Below are positions 8,644-16,797 of a DNA stretch of 44,172 bases, one piece after another. How positions within the stretch are numbered: the first letter of the stretch is position 1; each line of letters begins with the position of its first letter. The DNA is from an uncultured Candidatus Saccharibacteria bacterium. Lineage in GTDB: Bacteria; Patescibacteriota; Saccharimonadia; Saccharimonadales; Saccharimonadaceae. The notes under the pieces were generated by a model. It worked only from the letters and a program-made list of their open reading frames with translations, was not told the origin of the DNA and ran no database searches. The position numbers were made by a program, and so were the translations under genes. Where the stretch lies: contig CALIAC010000013.1 of assembly GCA_938041555.1 (NCBI GenBank), forward strand, positions 1 through 44,172, written 5' to 3'.

Positions 8644-11517
8644 CTAACGCAAGGCAAAGAAGGTTGGGTCATCAATCTCATCGTGCGTGTGCGCTGAGGC
8701 TGCACTATCAGGCTGCTTGGCTAGCGGCACCGGGCCACCTGACTGAGGCTGCGCGGTATGCGGTTGGTGGTGCAAGAGCTGGGTTGGAATCGTGGTGCGC
8801 GGCTTGGCGTGCTGGATGGAGAGAAGTGATGGATCGCGTGGCGCAGCTGACTTAGGCGTGGTGCTCGCTGGTTTTTTGCCTGGAGAAGGAGTGGCTGGCT
8901 TGGCAGCTTTACTGGGAGCAACAGGCTTCTTCACCTGCTTACTAGATTGAGCACTTGATTGCCCAGTAGTCGCCTGCTCATCGCGTGCTTCGCCACCAGC
9001 TGGCTTGCGTCGGCGACGTCGACGGCGCTTGGCTGTACCTTCACCCGTAGTGGTGGCTGACGATGCCGCTGAAGTCCCCGTTTGACCTGCCAACGTTACA
9101 CTCACTCCAGTACTGCCCGGGTGGATCCGCTCATTGATGGTGTCCTCTACTGTTTGGCGCGACTGACTATACAGTTCGCGGCTATGCTCAATAATGCGCG
9201 ACAAATGGCTCCGCTTAGCCTCAGGCAAATTAAGCGTAGTAGCACTAAAGGCTGGTGCCTTCTCACCATTAATCACCATGTTGATGATAAAGTTGCGATT
9301 ATGCATCTGTGTGAGGTCGTTCTCCTCAAACTGCGGTTCAAACTGTTTGGCAAGAATCGGACTGTCGTCTGGCGAGACGCGGAAGCTAATCATCGTCCCG
9401 ACGTTGCCAAAGACCGCATCACGCACCGTTGGCTCCATCTGCGAGATATATTGATTAGCCACGGTAAGGTTGAGTCCATACTTGCGTGCCTCGCTCAGGA
9501 TAGTGGCAAAACTATCAGTTGCGAAGTTTTGGAACTCATCGACATAGAGATAAAACGGCCGCCGGTCGTGAATATCGAGGATATCACTACGGCTCATCGC
9601 CGCTAGCTGGATCTTCGTGACCAAGAATGAACCAAGAATTCCCGCATTATCCTCGCCAATCAGCCCCTTCGACAGATTCACCACCAAGATCTTGCCCTCG
9701 TCCATAATCTGGCGAATATTAAATGACGAGTGCGTCTGACCAATGATATTGCGGATAATAGGATTCGCCGTAAAAGCCCCCACCTTGTTGAGCACTGGCG
9801 CGATAGCCTCCGTCTGGAACTTCTCCGACCAGCTGGCAAACTCCACATTCCAGAACTGCCGCACCACCACATCGTTGCAGTAGCCGATCGTCTCTTTGCG
9901 GAATTTTTTATCCGTCAGCATGCGGGTGATATCAAGCATGGTAGGCTCGGGCCGATCGAGTAGTGCCAAAATAGTATAGCGCAAAATATATTCCAGCCGC
10001 GGCCCCCAACTGTCACCAAACATCCGCTTGAGCACACCAATCACCTCTGATGAGATCGTCGATTTCTGCGCTGGGTTGGTAACCTCCAGTGGGTTAAAGC
10101 CAATCGGGTGCTCGACGTCTGCAGGGTTAAAGTATACGACGTCATCTAGCCGTGCCTCGGGGATGAACTTCATATTCTCGATGGCAAAATCGCCATGCGG
10201 GTCAATAATGGCATAGCCTTGATTGTGATAAATATCACTCAAGGCAAAGAGCTCCAATAGACCACTCTTCCCCGCTCCCGTCTGGCCGATGATATAGACG
10301 TGGCGCGAACGATCGCTCCGCAGCATACCAAACTGGTGATTGATCCCCCGAAAGTTGGTCAGGCCAAAGGCCGAGATGTTCTCATCGTCAGCCGCATGGC
10401 CAGTGAGGACAGGTAAGCGATTTGGCGGTTCGGCAGTTTTGTTGCTTGCCCAGACGATGTTGGGCGTCTCGACATTGGTGTGCGGCAAATGGAAGACACT
10501 CGCCATCTCCTCAATATTGAGCAAAAAGCCGCGGTCGGCAAAGAGGCGCAGCTTGTAGCGGTTGAGATCTTCCTTGCGGAAGCTGTCGTGACTCATGGTG
10601 AAGCCGTTGAGGTTAGTGCTGTTGTATTGCTTAAAGGTGCCGATGATCGCCTGCATGCGCAGCCGCGCGTCAGTGGTGCTATCGCCAAGGTACGCAACGC
10701 GAATCTTAACCTGGTAACCCAGCTTGGCGGCCTTTTTCTCGGCTTCGGCGATGCGGGTTTTGTCACGATCGGAGAGCTCCGTTACTGTCGTCATGTTACC
10801 CTCGGGTGGTTGCCACAGCGCCATGAGGAACTGGCTAAACCACCGCGCCTTTGGGTGAAATGCGTCGCCAAAGAGCCCACCACCGCGCACGCGCTTGACC
10901 CACGCATCTGATGCTTTGTGCCAGTCATCTGCCACAGGACGTACTAAGATCTGAATCCAAATCTCGTCATCCGTATCCTCCAACTTGGCTAATGTACCTG
11001 TAATGCCCGCCAGTGGATCAACCTCAAAGCTCTGAAAAGTCTTGATCGGCAAAAACTCACTCTCTGCCAGCACAACCTCTGCTGTATAAACGACATTGTG
11101 CTGCTGCTCGTGCGCCGTATAGTCGGCTGTGGCGGTGCGGATTTGCACCGTGGGATACTGCGAATAAATCTGACTCTCAACGAAGTTGCGTAGTGCACGC
11201 GGCGTCCAGACATAAAACTGAATCTGCCCACCAACAGACGCAATCTCAAAGCTGAGATGTTCTTGGTAGCCATCATTAATCTTGAGCTCGCGTGCATCAC
11301 GCAAGATACCATGGAGGCTGGCAAACATTTGCTCAGCTGCTAGCTCAGATTTATCATTGGCACGGGGGATCTCGAGAATAAGCAGTTCGCTCTCGACCTC
11401 GCGCAGCACATCAACTTGCCGATTGTTGCGCCACGTCAAATAACCGAGGAGGATCACCACTGGCACCCACACATACCACTGCAAAATAATCGTGAAAAAC
11501 GTCGTAAAAAATGCCAT
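8644..11517 (-). CDS. Conjugation/type IV secretion-type ATPase (VirD4/TraG-like, DUF87-like)
   Basis: A 957-aa membrane-anchored P-loop ATPase. It has one N-terminal helix (about 2-22), a domain of about 340 residues of unknown fold, Walker A GQTGAGKSG near residue 410 followed by IIDPHGDF, and Walker B in FYLYVDEFQNF near 655. The region after it (SEARKYGLNLTVANQYISQM) matches TraG/VirD4 coupling and VirB4-like ATPases. From about 800 the chain turns into a low-complexity Pro/Ala/Ser/Lys tail holding a run of eight Arg after a Lys. Such ATPases pump DNA or protein across membranes. No VirB4, VirB6, relaxase or pilus partner is adjacent, so it is an orphan here. TATAAT lies 14 nt before the ATG. 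Confidence 0.85.
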   Translation of the reverse strand: MAFFTTFFTIILQWYVWVPVVILLGYLTWRNNRQVDVLREVESELLILEIPRANDKSELAAEQMFASLHGILRDARELKINDGYQEHLSFEIASVGGQIQFYVWTPRALRNFVESQIYSQYPTVQIRTATADYTAHEQQHNVVYTAEVVLAESEFLPIKTFQSFEVDPLAGITGTLAKLEDTDDEIWIQILVRPVADDWHKASDAWVKRVRGGGLFGDAFHPKARWFSQFLMALWQPPEGNMTTVTELSDRDKTRIAEAEKKAAKLGYQVKIRVAYLGDSTTDARLRMQAIIGTFKQYNSTNLNGFTMSHDSFRKEDLNRYKLRLFADRGFLLNIEEMASVFHLPHTNVETPNIVWASNKTAEPPNRLPVLTGHAADDENISAFGLTNFRGINHQFGMLRSDRSRHVYIIGQTGAGKSGLLELFALSDIYHNQGYAIIDPHGDFAIENMKFIPEARLDDVVYFNPADVEHPIGFNPLEVTNPAQKSTISSEVIGVLKRMFGDSWGPRLEYILRYTILALLDRPEPTMLDITRMLTDKKFRKETIGYCNDVVVRQFWNVEFASWSEKFQTEAIAPVLNKVGAFTANPIIRNIIGQTHSSFNIRQIMDEGKILVVNLSKGLIGEDNAGILGSFLVTKIQLAAMSRSDILDIHDRRPFYLYVDEFQNFATDSFATILSEARKYGLNLTVANQYISQMEPTVRDAVFGNVGTMISFRVSPDDSPILAKQFEPQFEENDLTQMHNRNFIINMVINGEKAPAFSATTLNLPEAKRSHLSRIIEHSRELYSQSRQTVEDTINERIHPGSTGVSVTLAGQTGTSAASSATTTGEGTAKRRRRRRRKPAGGEARDEQATTGQSSAQSSKQVKKPVAPSKAAKPATPSPGKKPASTTPKSAAPRDPSLLSIQHAKPRTTIPTQLLHHQPHTAQPQSGGPVPLAKQPDSAASAHTHDEIDDPTFFALR

Positions 11518-11768
11518 AATGACGCGCTTTGATTATAGCATGGGACATGTATTTTGACAAGGTATGTACGCAATTTGTTCAATAGATTTGCTGAGACGGC
11601 GAGAAATGACTCTTTCGCTACACGGCCACTGGACTTATGACGCCTCACAGCTGCTTTGGTATACAGAGCAGCAACTATATCTTATACCTCATCAGATAGC
11701 CGAGCTATTGGATAAACAAAGAGAGCAACGACACTTTGATATTTTGGAATTTAGCAATTGCCCTATTG

Positions 11769-12116
11769 CTACAAATTCACCACACCCGTCTCGACCTGCT
11801 CGGCGACAAAGGCAGCGCCTAGGACGCGCTCAAGGCTAGAGATCATCTCATTTTCGACTGGTTGGCAGGTCGTCATCGTCACGTATGCCAAGCCGGTCTC
11901 GGGCCAAGTACGCGCTGCGATATGCGCTTCGGGCAAGAGAAGCGCCACACCAATGCCATATGGTACATAGTCGTGGCTCACCGAGCGCACCGCCGAGAGC
12001 CCCGCTCGCCAGGCAATCTCGCGCAACGCTTGCTGCACAACAATCCGGCTGTTGAGGCATACTGCGCTCCCACCGGTGATTTTAAACGTCATTGTTTGCA
12101 GCTGCTCTGCTTTCAT
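11769..12116 (-). CDS. SpeD/SpeH-like (AdoMet decarboxylase fold) protein lacking the catalytic Ser and His
   Basis: A 115-aa protein matching the short bacterial S-adenosylmethionine decarboxylase family across HDYVPYGIG, EAHIAARTWPE and TMTTC. In the family the sequence is E-S-H-L-x-I-H-T-W-P-E: the Ser is self-cleaved to form the pyruvoyl cofactor, the His helps processing, and a later Cys is a proton donor. Here the Ser position is Ala64 (codon GCG) and the His position is Arg69, while Cys84 and the TWPE motif remain. With Ala at that site no pyruvoyl group can form by the known route, so it is probably not a decarboxylase. No other polyamine gene is nearby. Possible roles are ligand binding or a new chemistry; both are speculation. 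Confidence 0.75.
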   Translation of the reverse strand: MKAEQLQTMTFKITGGSAVCLNSRIVVQQALREIAWRAGLSAVRSVSHDYVPYGIGVALLLPEAHIAARTWPETGLAYVTMTTCQPVENEMISSLERVLGAAFVAEQVETGVVNL

Positions 12117-12377
12117 GGAGATATTTTATCATATTTGCAGCTATTTCCGGGGAGAATTATAGCGGGAGACAATAGCAAAGACGGCCACCAAATAATATAC
12201 TTCAGAACCACCTTTAGCAGTAGCTTTTCCTCTATTACTTCATTTGAACAAAGTGCAAAAGCTCACTGGTATCAACAAGCATTTTGTGCTAGCTCTGGGA
12301 GATTGCTGTTTGAGGAGATATTCCACTCCCCCAAGCAGTAAAATTGACGATTTGTCCTGCGATGCTATACTAGCATT

Positions 12378-12875
12378 ATGATTGATACACTCACGAATAC
12401 CCTCACCAAACTTTGCCAACCTCTCCCCCGCATGGGCGCTGCCATGAAGCAGTGGTTTCGTGATAACCTCTGGGTTATGATGCTGCTGGTTGCGGTTGTT
12501 AATGCTGGGTACGGAATATCCTTGCTTATCCAACTATATCAGGCTTTTACATCAAAGGTGAGTACTTGGCTGATGATGGTTGCGCCACACACATCTTCGT
12601 CGCTGACTACGCGGCGGGTGTATCTCGTTGTGGCACTGCTGTGCGTCATTGCTCAAGGGGTCATTGCTGGCGTTGCAGTTCTCCCCTTGCGCGAACGGCG
12701 CAAACAGGGGTGGGTGCTTGCAGTATGCAGTGCGCTGGTGACTGGTCTCTTTGCGGTGATTGGCTTTATCCTCAATATATTTATGATGCCACTGGCCGTG
12801 CTGGTATCACTCGTCTCGCTGCTGTTTGCACTGGCGGCGCTATATGTTGCACACGAAGTGAAGGATGAATTTTAA
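12378..12875 (+). CDS. Four-helix membrane protein, function unknown
   Basis: A 165-aa protein with about four membrane helices (about 32-54, 77-98, 110-132 and 134-157), short basic loops (LRERRKQG) and a charged C-terminus. No family recognised. TTGACG, a 16-nt spacer and TATACT (12366-12371) end 6 nt before the ATG, so the transcript should be leaderless. The preceding 261 bases (12117-12377) hold no convincing gene. Confidence 0.7.
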   Translation: MIDTLTNTLTKLCQPLPRMGAAMKQWFRDNLWVMMLLVAVVNAGYGISLLIQLYQAFTSKVSTWLMMVAPHTSSSLTTRRVYLVVALLCVIAQGVIAGVAVLPLRERRKQGWVLAVCSALVTGLFAVIGFILNIFMMPLAVLVSLVSLLFALAALYVAHEVKDEF

Positions 12876-13158
12876 CACTCTTAGGTTACATACCTGGTGT
12901 CTTGGTCAATAGCACCTAAGGAGATTAGCATCCTCTATTACTCCCCACACTTCCCGCTCGTGCAATGAGAGAATGAACATCTCTATTAAGTCATTCATTT
13001 CACGTACGAAATCAGAGAACTTGTTTGCCTGGCGACAAGCTACCATTCTTCAAGTGAACCACGAAAAAGAGGGTAAGTATGCAATACTATAAAGCCGAGC
13101 AGTTCCGGCACAAACAGCTTGAAAACCACCCCTGCCTGTGCTACAGTATCTACAGCGA

Positions 13159-13233
13159 TGGGGTGTCGCCAAGTGGTAAGGCAACGGGTTCTGGTCCCGT
13201 CATGCGGGGGTTCGAATCCCTCCACCCCAGCCA
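13159..13233 (+). tRNA. tRNA-Gln (CUG anticodon), CCA encoded
   Basis: TGGGGTG pairs with CACCCCA in the acceptor stem. The anticodon stem ACGGG/CCCGT encloses loop TTCTGGT, giving anticodon CTG. The T-arm contains GGTTCGAATCC. Discriminator G is followed by an encoded CCA (13231-13233). The sequence closely resembles bacterial tRNA-Gln. Confidence 0.95.
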
Positions 13234-13234
13234 T

Positions 13235-13272
13235 ATAGCATTTTTCGTCTGCAGAGGCAGGCTATTTTTTAT
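13235..13272 (+). terminator. Terminator of tRNA-Gln
   Basis: ATAGC (13235-13239) pairs with GCTAT (13261-13265), with an inner CTGC/GCAG hairpin, followed by a T-run (TTTTTATT). Confidence 0.6.
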
Positions 13273-13441
13273 TACCACCACGACCATCAGAGAACATGAC
13301 AAAACTACAAACCTTCTCTTGCACAGTTTATCCCTAGTTCAGCTTATTACACTCTGGCGTATTTCACCTGTCATTTGTCGAAATTAGCAAGAAAAACTCA
13401 CCGCATGAAAAGATAGTTTTACTTACTCAAGCTGATACAGC

Positions 13442-13657
13442 TTAGTCCTGTTCATCAGCGCGGTGTTCACGCGGCACTGTTGCCTCAAAAATCTCGACGA
13501 TTTGCAAAGCTTTCGTATAATCCCGTAGCTCGTCATCTGCCATCTGGCTAATCTCAGAAGCCGTTACTGTATAGGGATCTCTCCGTCGAAATGGTGTCTC
13601 AGGATAATCAAAATCGGTTTTACTTACTATATACTCGATCGCCTCCAGGCGCGTCAT
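13442..13657 (-). CDS. Small acidic protein, probably frame-disrupted at its 5' end
   Basis: From the ATG at 13657 this encodes 71 aa of a charged, helical protein (LEAIEYIVSKTDF, MADDELRDYTKALQIVEIF). There is no Shine-Dalgarno sequence or -10 near that ATG, and the reading frame continues upstream with protein-like sequence (SIADAYDQQPTPTP) as far as a run of seven C (reverse strand; G on the forward strand at 13700-13706). With one C fewer an ATG at 13715 would be in frame; with one more an ATG at 13728 would be. The native gene is therefore likely about 19-24 residues longer. No family recognised. Confidence 0.6.
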   Translation of the reverse strand: MTRLEAIEYIVSKTDFDYPETPFRRRDPYTVTASEISQMADDELRDYTKALQIVEIFEATVPREHRADEQD

Positions 13658-13699
13658 TGGTGTAGGTGTCGGCTGCTGGTCATAGGCGTCAGCAATCGA

Positions 13700-13706
13700 G
13701 GGGGGG
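13700..13706 (-). repeat. Seven-base homopolymer (C7 on the coding strand) near a gene start
   Basis: Seven G on the forward strand at the 5' end of the small acidic protein gene. Its length decides which upstream ATG is in frame, so it is either a sequencing or assembly error or a slippage (phase-variation) tract. Confidence 0.6.
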
Positions 13707-13786
13707 TAGTTTCATGGTGTGTTGTCATATATGTATGAAACCACACCACTTGCCATAAAGCAATAGCAAGAGTGCAAAATGGCGCC

Positions 13787-16345
13787 TTAACGCCGTCGAC
13801 GCGAACGCACTACAGCATGCCCTTTGCTAAAGTAGGTGCGGCCAAGCCACTTGTGCCCTTCGATAATCGCAAGTGGGACGAAGAACGCCACAATCCAGAC
13901 GAAGACGCCATCGCTCCACGAGATAGGCGCTACATGGAGCCATTGCTCGAGCGGCCCAAACAACGCGACCAGCTGGAGCACAATCGACACTGCCAAGCCA
14001 CCATAAAAGGCCGTACTCCACCGCCGGGCGCGCCGCCAGACGGGCTCGTAGTCGCTGCGGGCAGCGAGAGCGCTGGCCCACTGCATTACCACCAGCGCAC
14101 AGAAGGCAATAGTGCGGGCATACCCTTCGCCATGCGAGTGATAATACATACTGTAGAGCCCCAATGTGATAACCGCCATCACTACTGCGATGAGCCCAAC
14201 CCGGCTCAGCATAAAGCGGCTGAGCAGTGGCGCCTTGGGGTGGTATGGCGACCGCCGCATCGCCTGGGGTGAGCCTGGCTCGACGCCCAGTGGAATAACC
14301 ATCGTTGTATCCGTTACCAAATTGACCCACAAGATCTGCACTGGCAAAAGTGGGATAGGCAAGCCTGCCAGCAGTGAGCCAATCGACACCAGCACTTCAC
14401 CAAGGTTTGTCGCCAGCAAATACACCACCATGCGCTTGATATTAGCGTAGATCGTCCGCCCCTCATGTACGGCACTGATGATGGAACGGAAGTTGTTATC
14501 AAGCAGGATAACATCACCAGCATCGCGCGCTATCTGTACCCCCGAGCCCATCGCAATGCCGACATTGGCGTTGGTCAGCGCGGGGATATCATTGACGCCA
14601 TCGCCTGTCATGGCGGTGATATCTGTTGCATTGAGCGCTGTGAGGATGCGGTGCTTATGCTCTGGTATGACCCGCGAGAAGACGCGCGCTCGGGCCACTA
14701 CAGTAGCGAGCTCGCCGTCGCTCAATTGGCCAAGCCGTCGGCAATCATACACCTCATCGCGCCCCCGCACGAGGCCGAGTTGCCGCCCAATCTGATACGC
14801 CGTCTCGAAATGATCGCCGGTAATCATCCGCACTGTGATACCCGCTTGGCGTGCCCGAGCAATCGACGGCCGAGCCTCTGGCCGCACACTATCTGCCACA
14901 CCAACCAACCCGACAAACTGCAACCCCTGGCGCGCCGGCAGCTGCTCTAGCGAATCAATCGGTGCACGAAGCGCCGTATACGCCAAGGCAATCACTCGAT
15001 ACCCCTGCCCCGTGAGCTGCTGCAAAGCCTGGAGCGTCGCGCGCTTATCTGCACTAGAAAGCCGGGCATGGCGAATAATTGCCTCCGGTGCGCCCTTCAC
15101 ACACAAGCGATATTGCCCAGTGCCAACTGCCTGGAGTGTGCCACTCATCGCCAGCTTGTGCTCAAAAGGAAAGAGTGTCAAACCCGCCCGGCGCTGCGGC
15201 CGCGAGACGCGCTGCTCATTGCAATAGGCGGCAAAGGCTCGATCGAGTGGATCATACATCTTGCTTCGGCTATTAGGCAAGGTGCTGCCAGCCAGCGTCT
15301 GCAGCAGTGGCTCAGTGCGATTATCTGGTGCCCAGACGGCTTGGACAGTGAGCTTATTGCGCGTGAGGGTGCCGGTCTTGTCTGTGGCGATTGTCGTCAC
15401 GACGCCAATTGTCTCAATTGCTGCCATCGTCCGCACCAACGCCTTGCGTCGCGCCATCCGCTGCATGCCAATAGCCAAAATGACCGATATTGCCACCGGT
15501 AGCCCCTCCGGCACTGCACTAACGGCAAGTGCTATCACAAACTGCAGCGCCGCCGTGAGCTCCATACCGCGCCACAGCGCCAACCCCAGCGCTACCACTG
15601 ACGCTAGCAACACAACGACGATGATTTGACTTACCAGCTTATTGATCGTGCGCTCCACTGGGCTCGTCTCACGCGGCTGGCTCGAGAGGGCGGCGAGTTT
15701 GCCATACTCGGTCGCATTTCCGGTTGCCGTCACAATGGCAAGCGCACTGCCACCAATCACAAATGACCCCTGATACAAACAATTCCGCCGCTCATAGAGT
15801 GCCGTTGCCATGGGGAGAACCGCACTATTCTTCTCGATCGGGAGCGACTCACCCGTCAGCTGTGATTCGTCCACCCGGAGCGAGCGCGCCTCGAGCACCC
15901 GCGCGTCAGCCGGAATCTTATCACCCTCTTCCACGATGATCACATCACCTGGCACCAGCTGCTCGGCATCGAGCGATTGCTCCCCTTCGTGCCGACGAAC
16001 GCGCACCTGCAAGGGAGCTTTCTTTTGCAACGAGCGAATGATACGCTCGGTAGAAAGCTGCTGTGTGTAATCGATCAGTGCACTCACCACAATAATCGCC
16101 AAGATAATTAACCCATCCACCATCGCCTGGTGGAAGAAACTAATCGCCGCTGCCGCAAACAGCACCAGCATAAACACCGAGCAAAATGGCTTGATGAGCC
16201 GCCGCCACAGTGGTTCGTGCACAACGCGGATGATATTCGGGCCGTAGCGCTCCAGCCGCTCAGCCACAACAGTGTCATCGAGGCCACGGACGCTAGACGA
16301 TAGGTCGGCCATCGTCTGCTGAGGAGTCTTGGCATGGTATGTCAT
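13787..16345 (-). CDS. P-type cation-transporting ATPase (Ca2+-type P2A-like)
   Basis: An ATP-driven cation pump of 852 aa. In order: N-terminal cytosolic segment, two helices, actuator domain with TGES (about residue 162), the TM4 PEGLP motif (SAVPEGLPVAIS), the phosphorylated Asp in DKTGTLT (about 322), the nucleotide-binding domain, the hinge MTGDGVNDIPAL (about 580), and six C-terminal helices including ILWVNLVTDTTM. PEGLP plus NLVTD in TM6 points to Ca2+ or a related cation rather than heavy metals (no CPC, no N-terminal CxxC). The start is set at 16345: TATAAT lies 9 nt upstream, and the longer frame to 16435 would overlap the divergent gene at 16418. Confidence 0.93.
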   Translation of the reverse strand: MTYHAKTPQQTMADLSSSVRGLDDTVVAERLERYGPNIIRVVHEPLWRRLIKPFCSVFMLVLFAAAAISFFHQAMVDGLIILAIIVVSALIDYTQQLSTERIIRSLQKKAPLQVRVRRHEGEQSLDAEQLVPGDVIIVEEGDKIPADARVLEARSLRVDESQLTGESLPIEKNSAVLPMATALYERRNCLYQGSFVIGGSALAIVTATGNATEYGKLAALSSQPRETSPVERTINKLVSQIIVVVLLASVVALGLALWRGMELTAALQFVIALAVSAVPEGLPVAISVILAIGMQRMARRKALVRTMAAIETIGVVTTIATDKTGTLTRNKLTVQAVWAPDNRTEPLLQTLAGSTLPNSRSKMYDPLDRAFAAYCNEQRVSRPQRRAGLTLFPFEHKLAMSGTLQAVGTGQYRLCVKGAPEAIIRHARLSSADKRATLQALQQLTGQGYRVIALAYTALRAPIDSLEQLPARQGLQFVGLVGVADSVRPEARPSIARARQAGITVRMITGDHFETAYQIGRQLGLVRGRDEVYDCRRLGQLSDGELATVVARARVFSRVIPEHKHRILTALNATDITAMTGDGVNDIPALTNANVGIAMGSGVQIARDAGDVILLDNNFRSIISAVHEGRTIYANIKRMVVYLLATNLGEVLVSIGSLLAGLPIPLLPVQILWVNLVTDTTMVIPLGVEPGSPQAMRRSPYHPKAPLLSRFMLSRVGLIAVVMAVITLGLYSMYYHSHGEGYARTIAFCALVVMQWASALAARSDYEPVWRRARRWSTAFYGGLAVSIVLQLVALFGPLEQWLHVAPISWSDGVFVWIVAFFVPLAIIEGHKWLGRTYFSKGHAVVRSRRRR

Positions 16346-16417
16346 AATAGATCTATTATAGCACACCAAGCATAAGCGTTCTGGACAAATTACCACGCAT
16401 CGGCGTATACTAGAGCC

Positions 16418-16642
16418 ATGACAAAAGCTCCACACACCACTGTAACCAAAACCAAGGCAGTAGCCAAAAAATCATCGAAGCACACCAGCGCATCAGCCAC
16501 TCACCCCTCATCACACCACGCCAAGCAACCCAAGACCATTGACTACTACCCCAACCGCATGACCATCGCCGTCTCAGTGCTGGCTGGCACAGGACTTGTC
16601 TTGCTGTGCTTGATGGTGCGGATGACGGTGATTGTAGAGTAA
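16418..16642 (+). CDS. Small basic single-helix membrane protein
   Basis: A 74-aa protein. The first 45 residues are rich in Lys, Thr, Ser and His (TKAVAKKSSKHTSASATHPS) and are followed by one membrane helix near the C-terminus (about 49-71). This is the pattern of a small cytoplasmic-tail anchor protein. No family recognised. TGGACA (16382-16387), 18-nt spacer and TATACT (16406-16411) end 6 nt before the ATG, predicting a leaderless mRNA. It is divergent from the P-type ATPase with only 72 bp between the starts, so the promoters sit back to back. Confidence 0.65.
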   Translation: MTKAPHTTVTKTKAVAKKSSKHTSASATHPSSHHAKQPKTIDYYPNRMTIAVSVLAGTGLVLLCLMVRMTVIVE

Positions 16643-16797
16643 GCACACTAAAGTAACCAGGCCACCCGTAGTTATATTTCATTTTCAATGATAAATACCA
16701 CGCTGTTTACAGGCAAGAGTTGATAATTCAGCCGATGAATAATTGAAGCGCTCTCAGTTATGGCATAGTATGTTATGGTGTGCTATAGTGTGTCATT

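Noticed and set aside
11564..11839. Forward open frame of 91 codons upstream of the SpeD-like gene's end
   Set aside because: No promoter or clear ribosome-binding site; its last third is antisense to the SpeD-like gene and turns into Arg/Pro-rich shadow sequence. The 250-base gap is otherwise empty except for the ATPase promoter.
12997..13012. parS-like sequence (ATTTCACGTACGAAAT)
   Set aside because: The first half matches the parS half-site TTTCACGT, but the second half is shifted by two bases and the 16-mer palindrome is broken; far from parAB.
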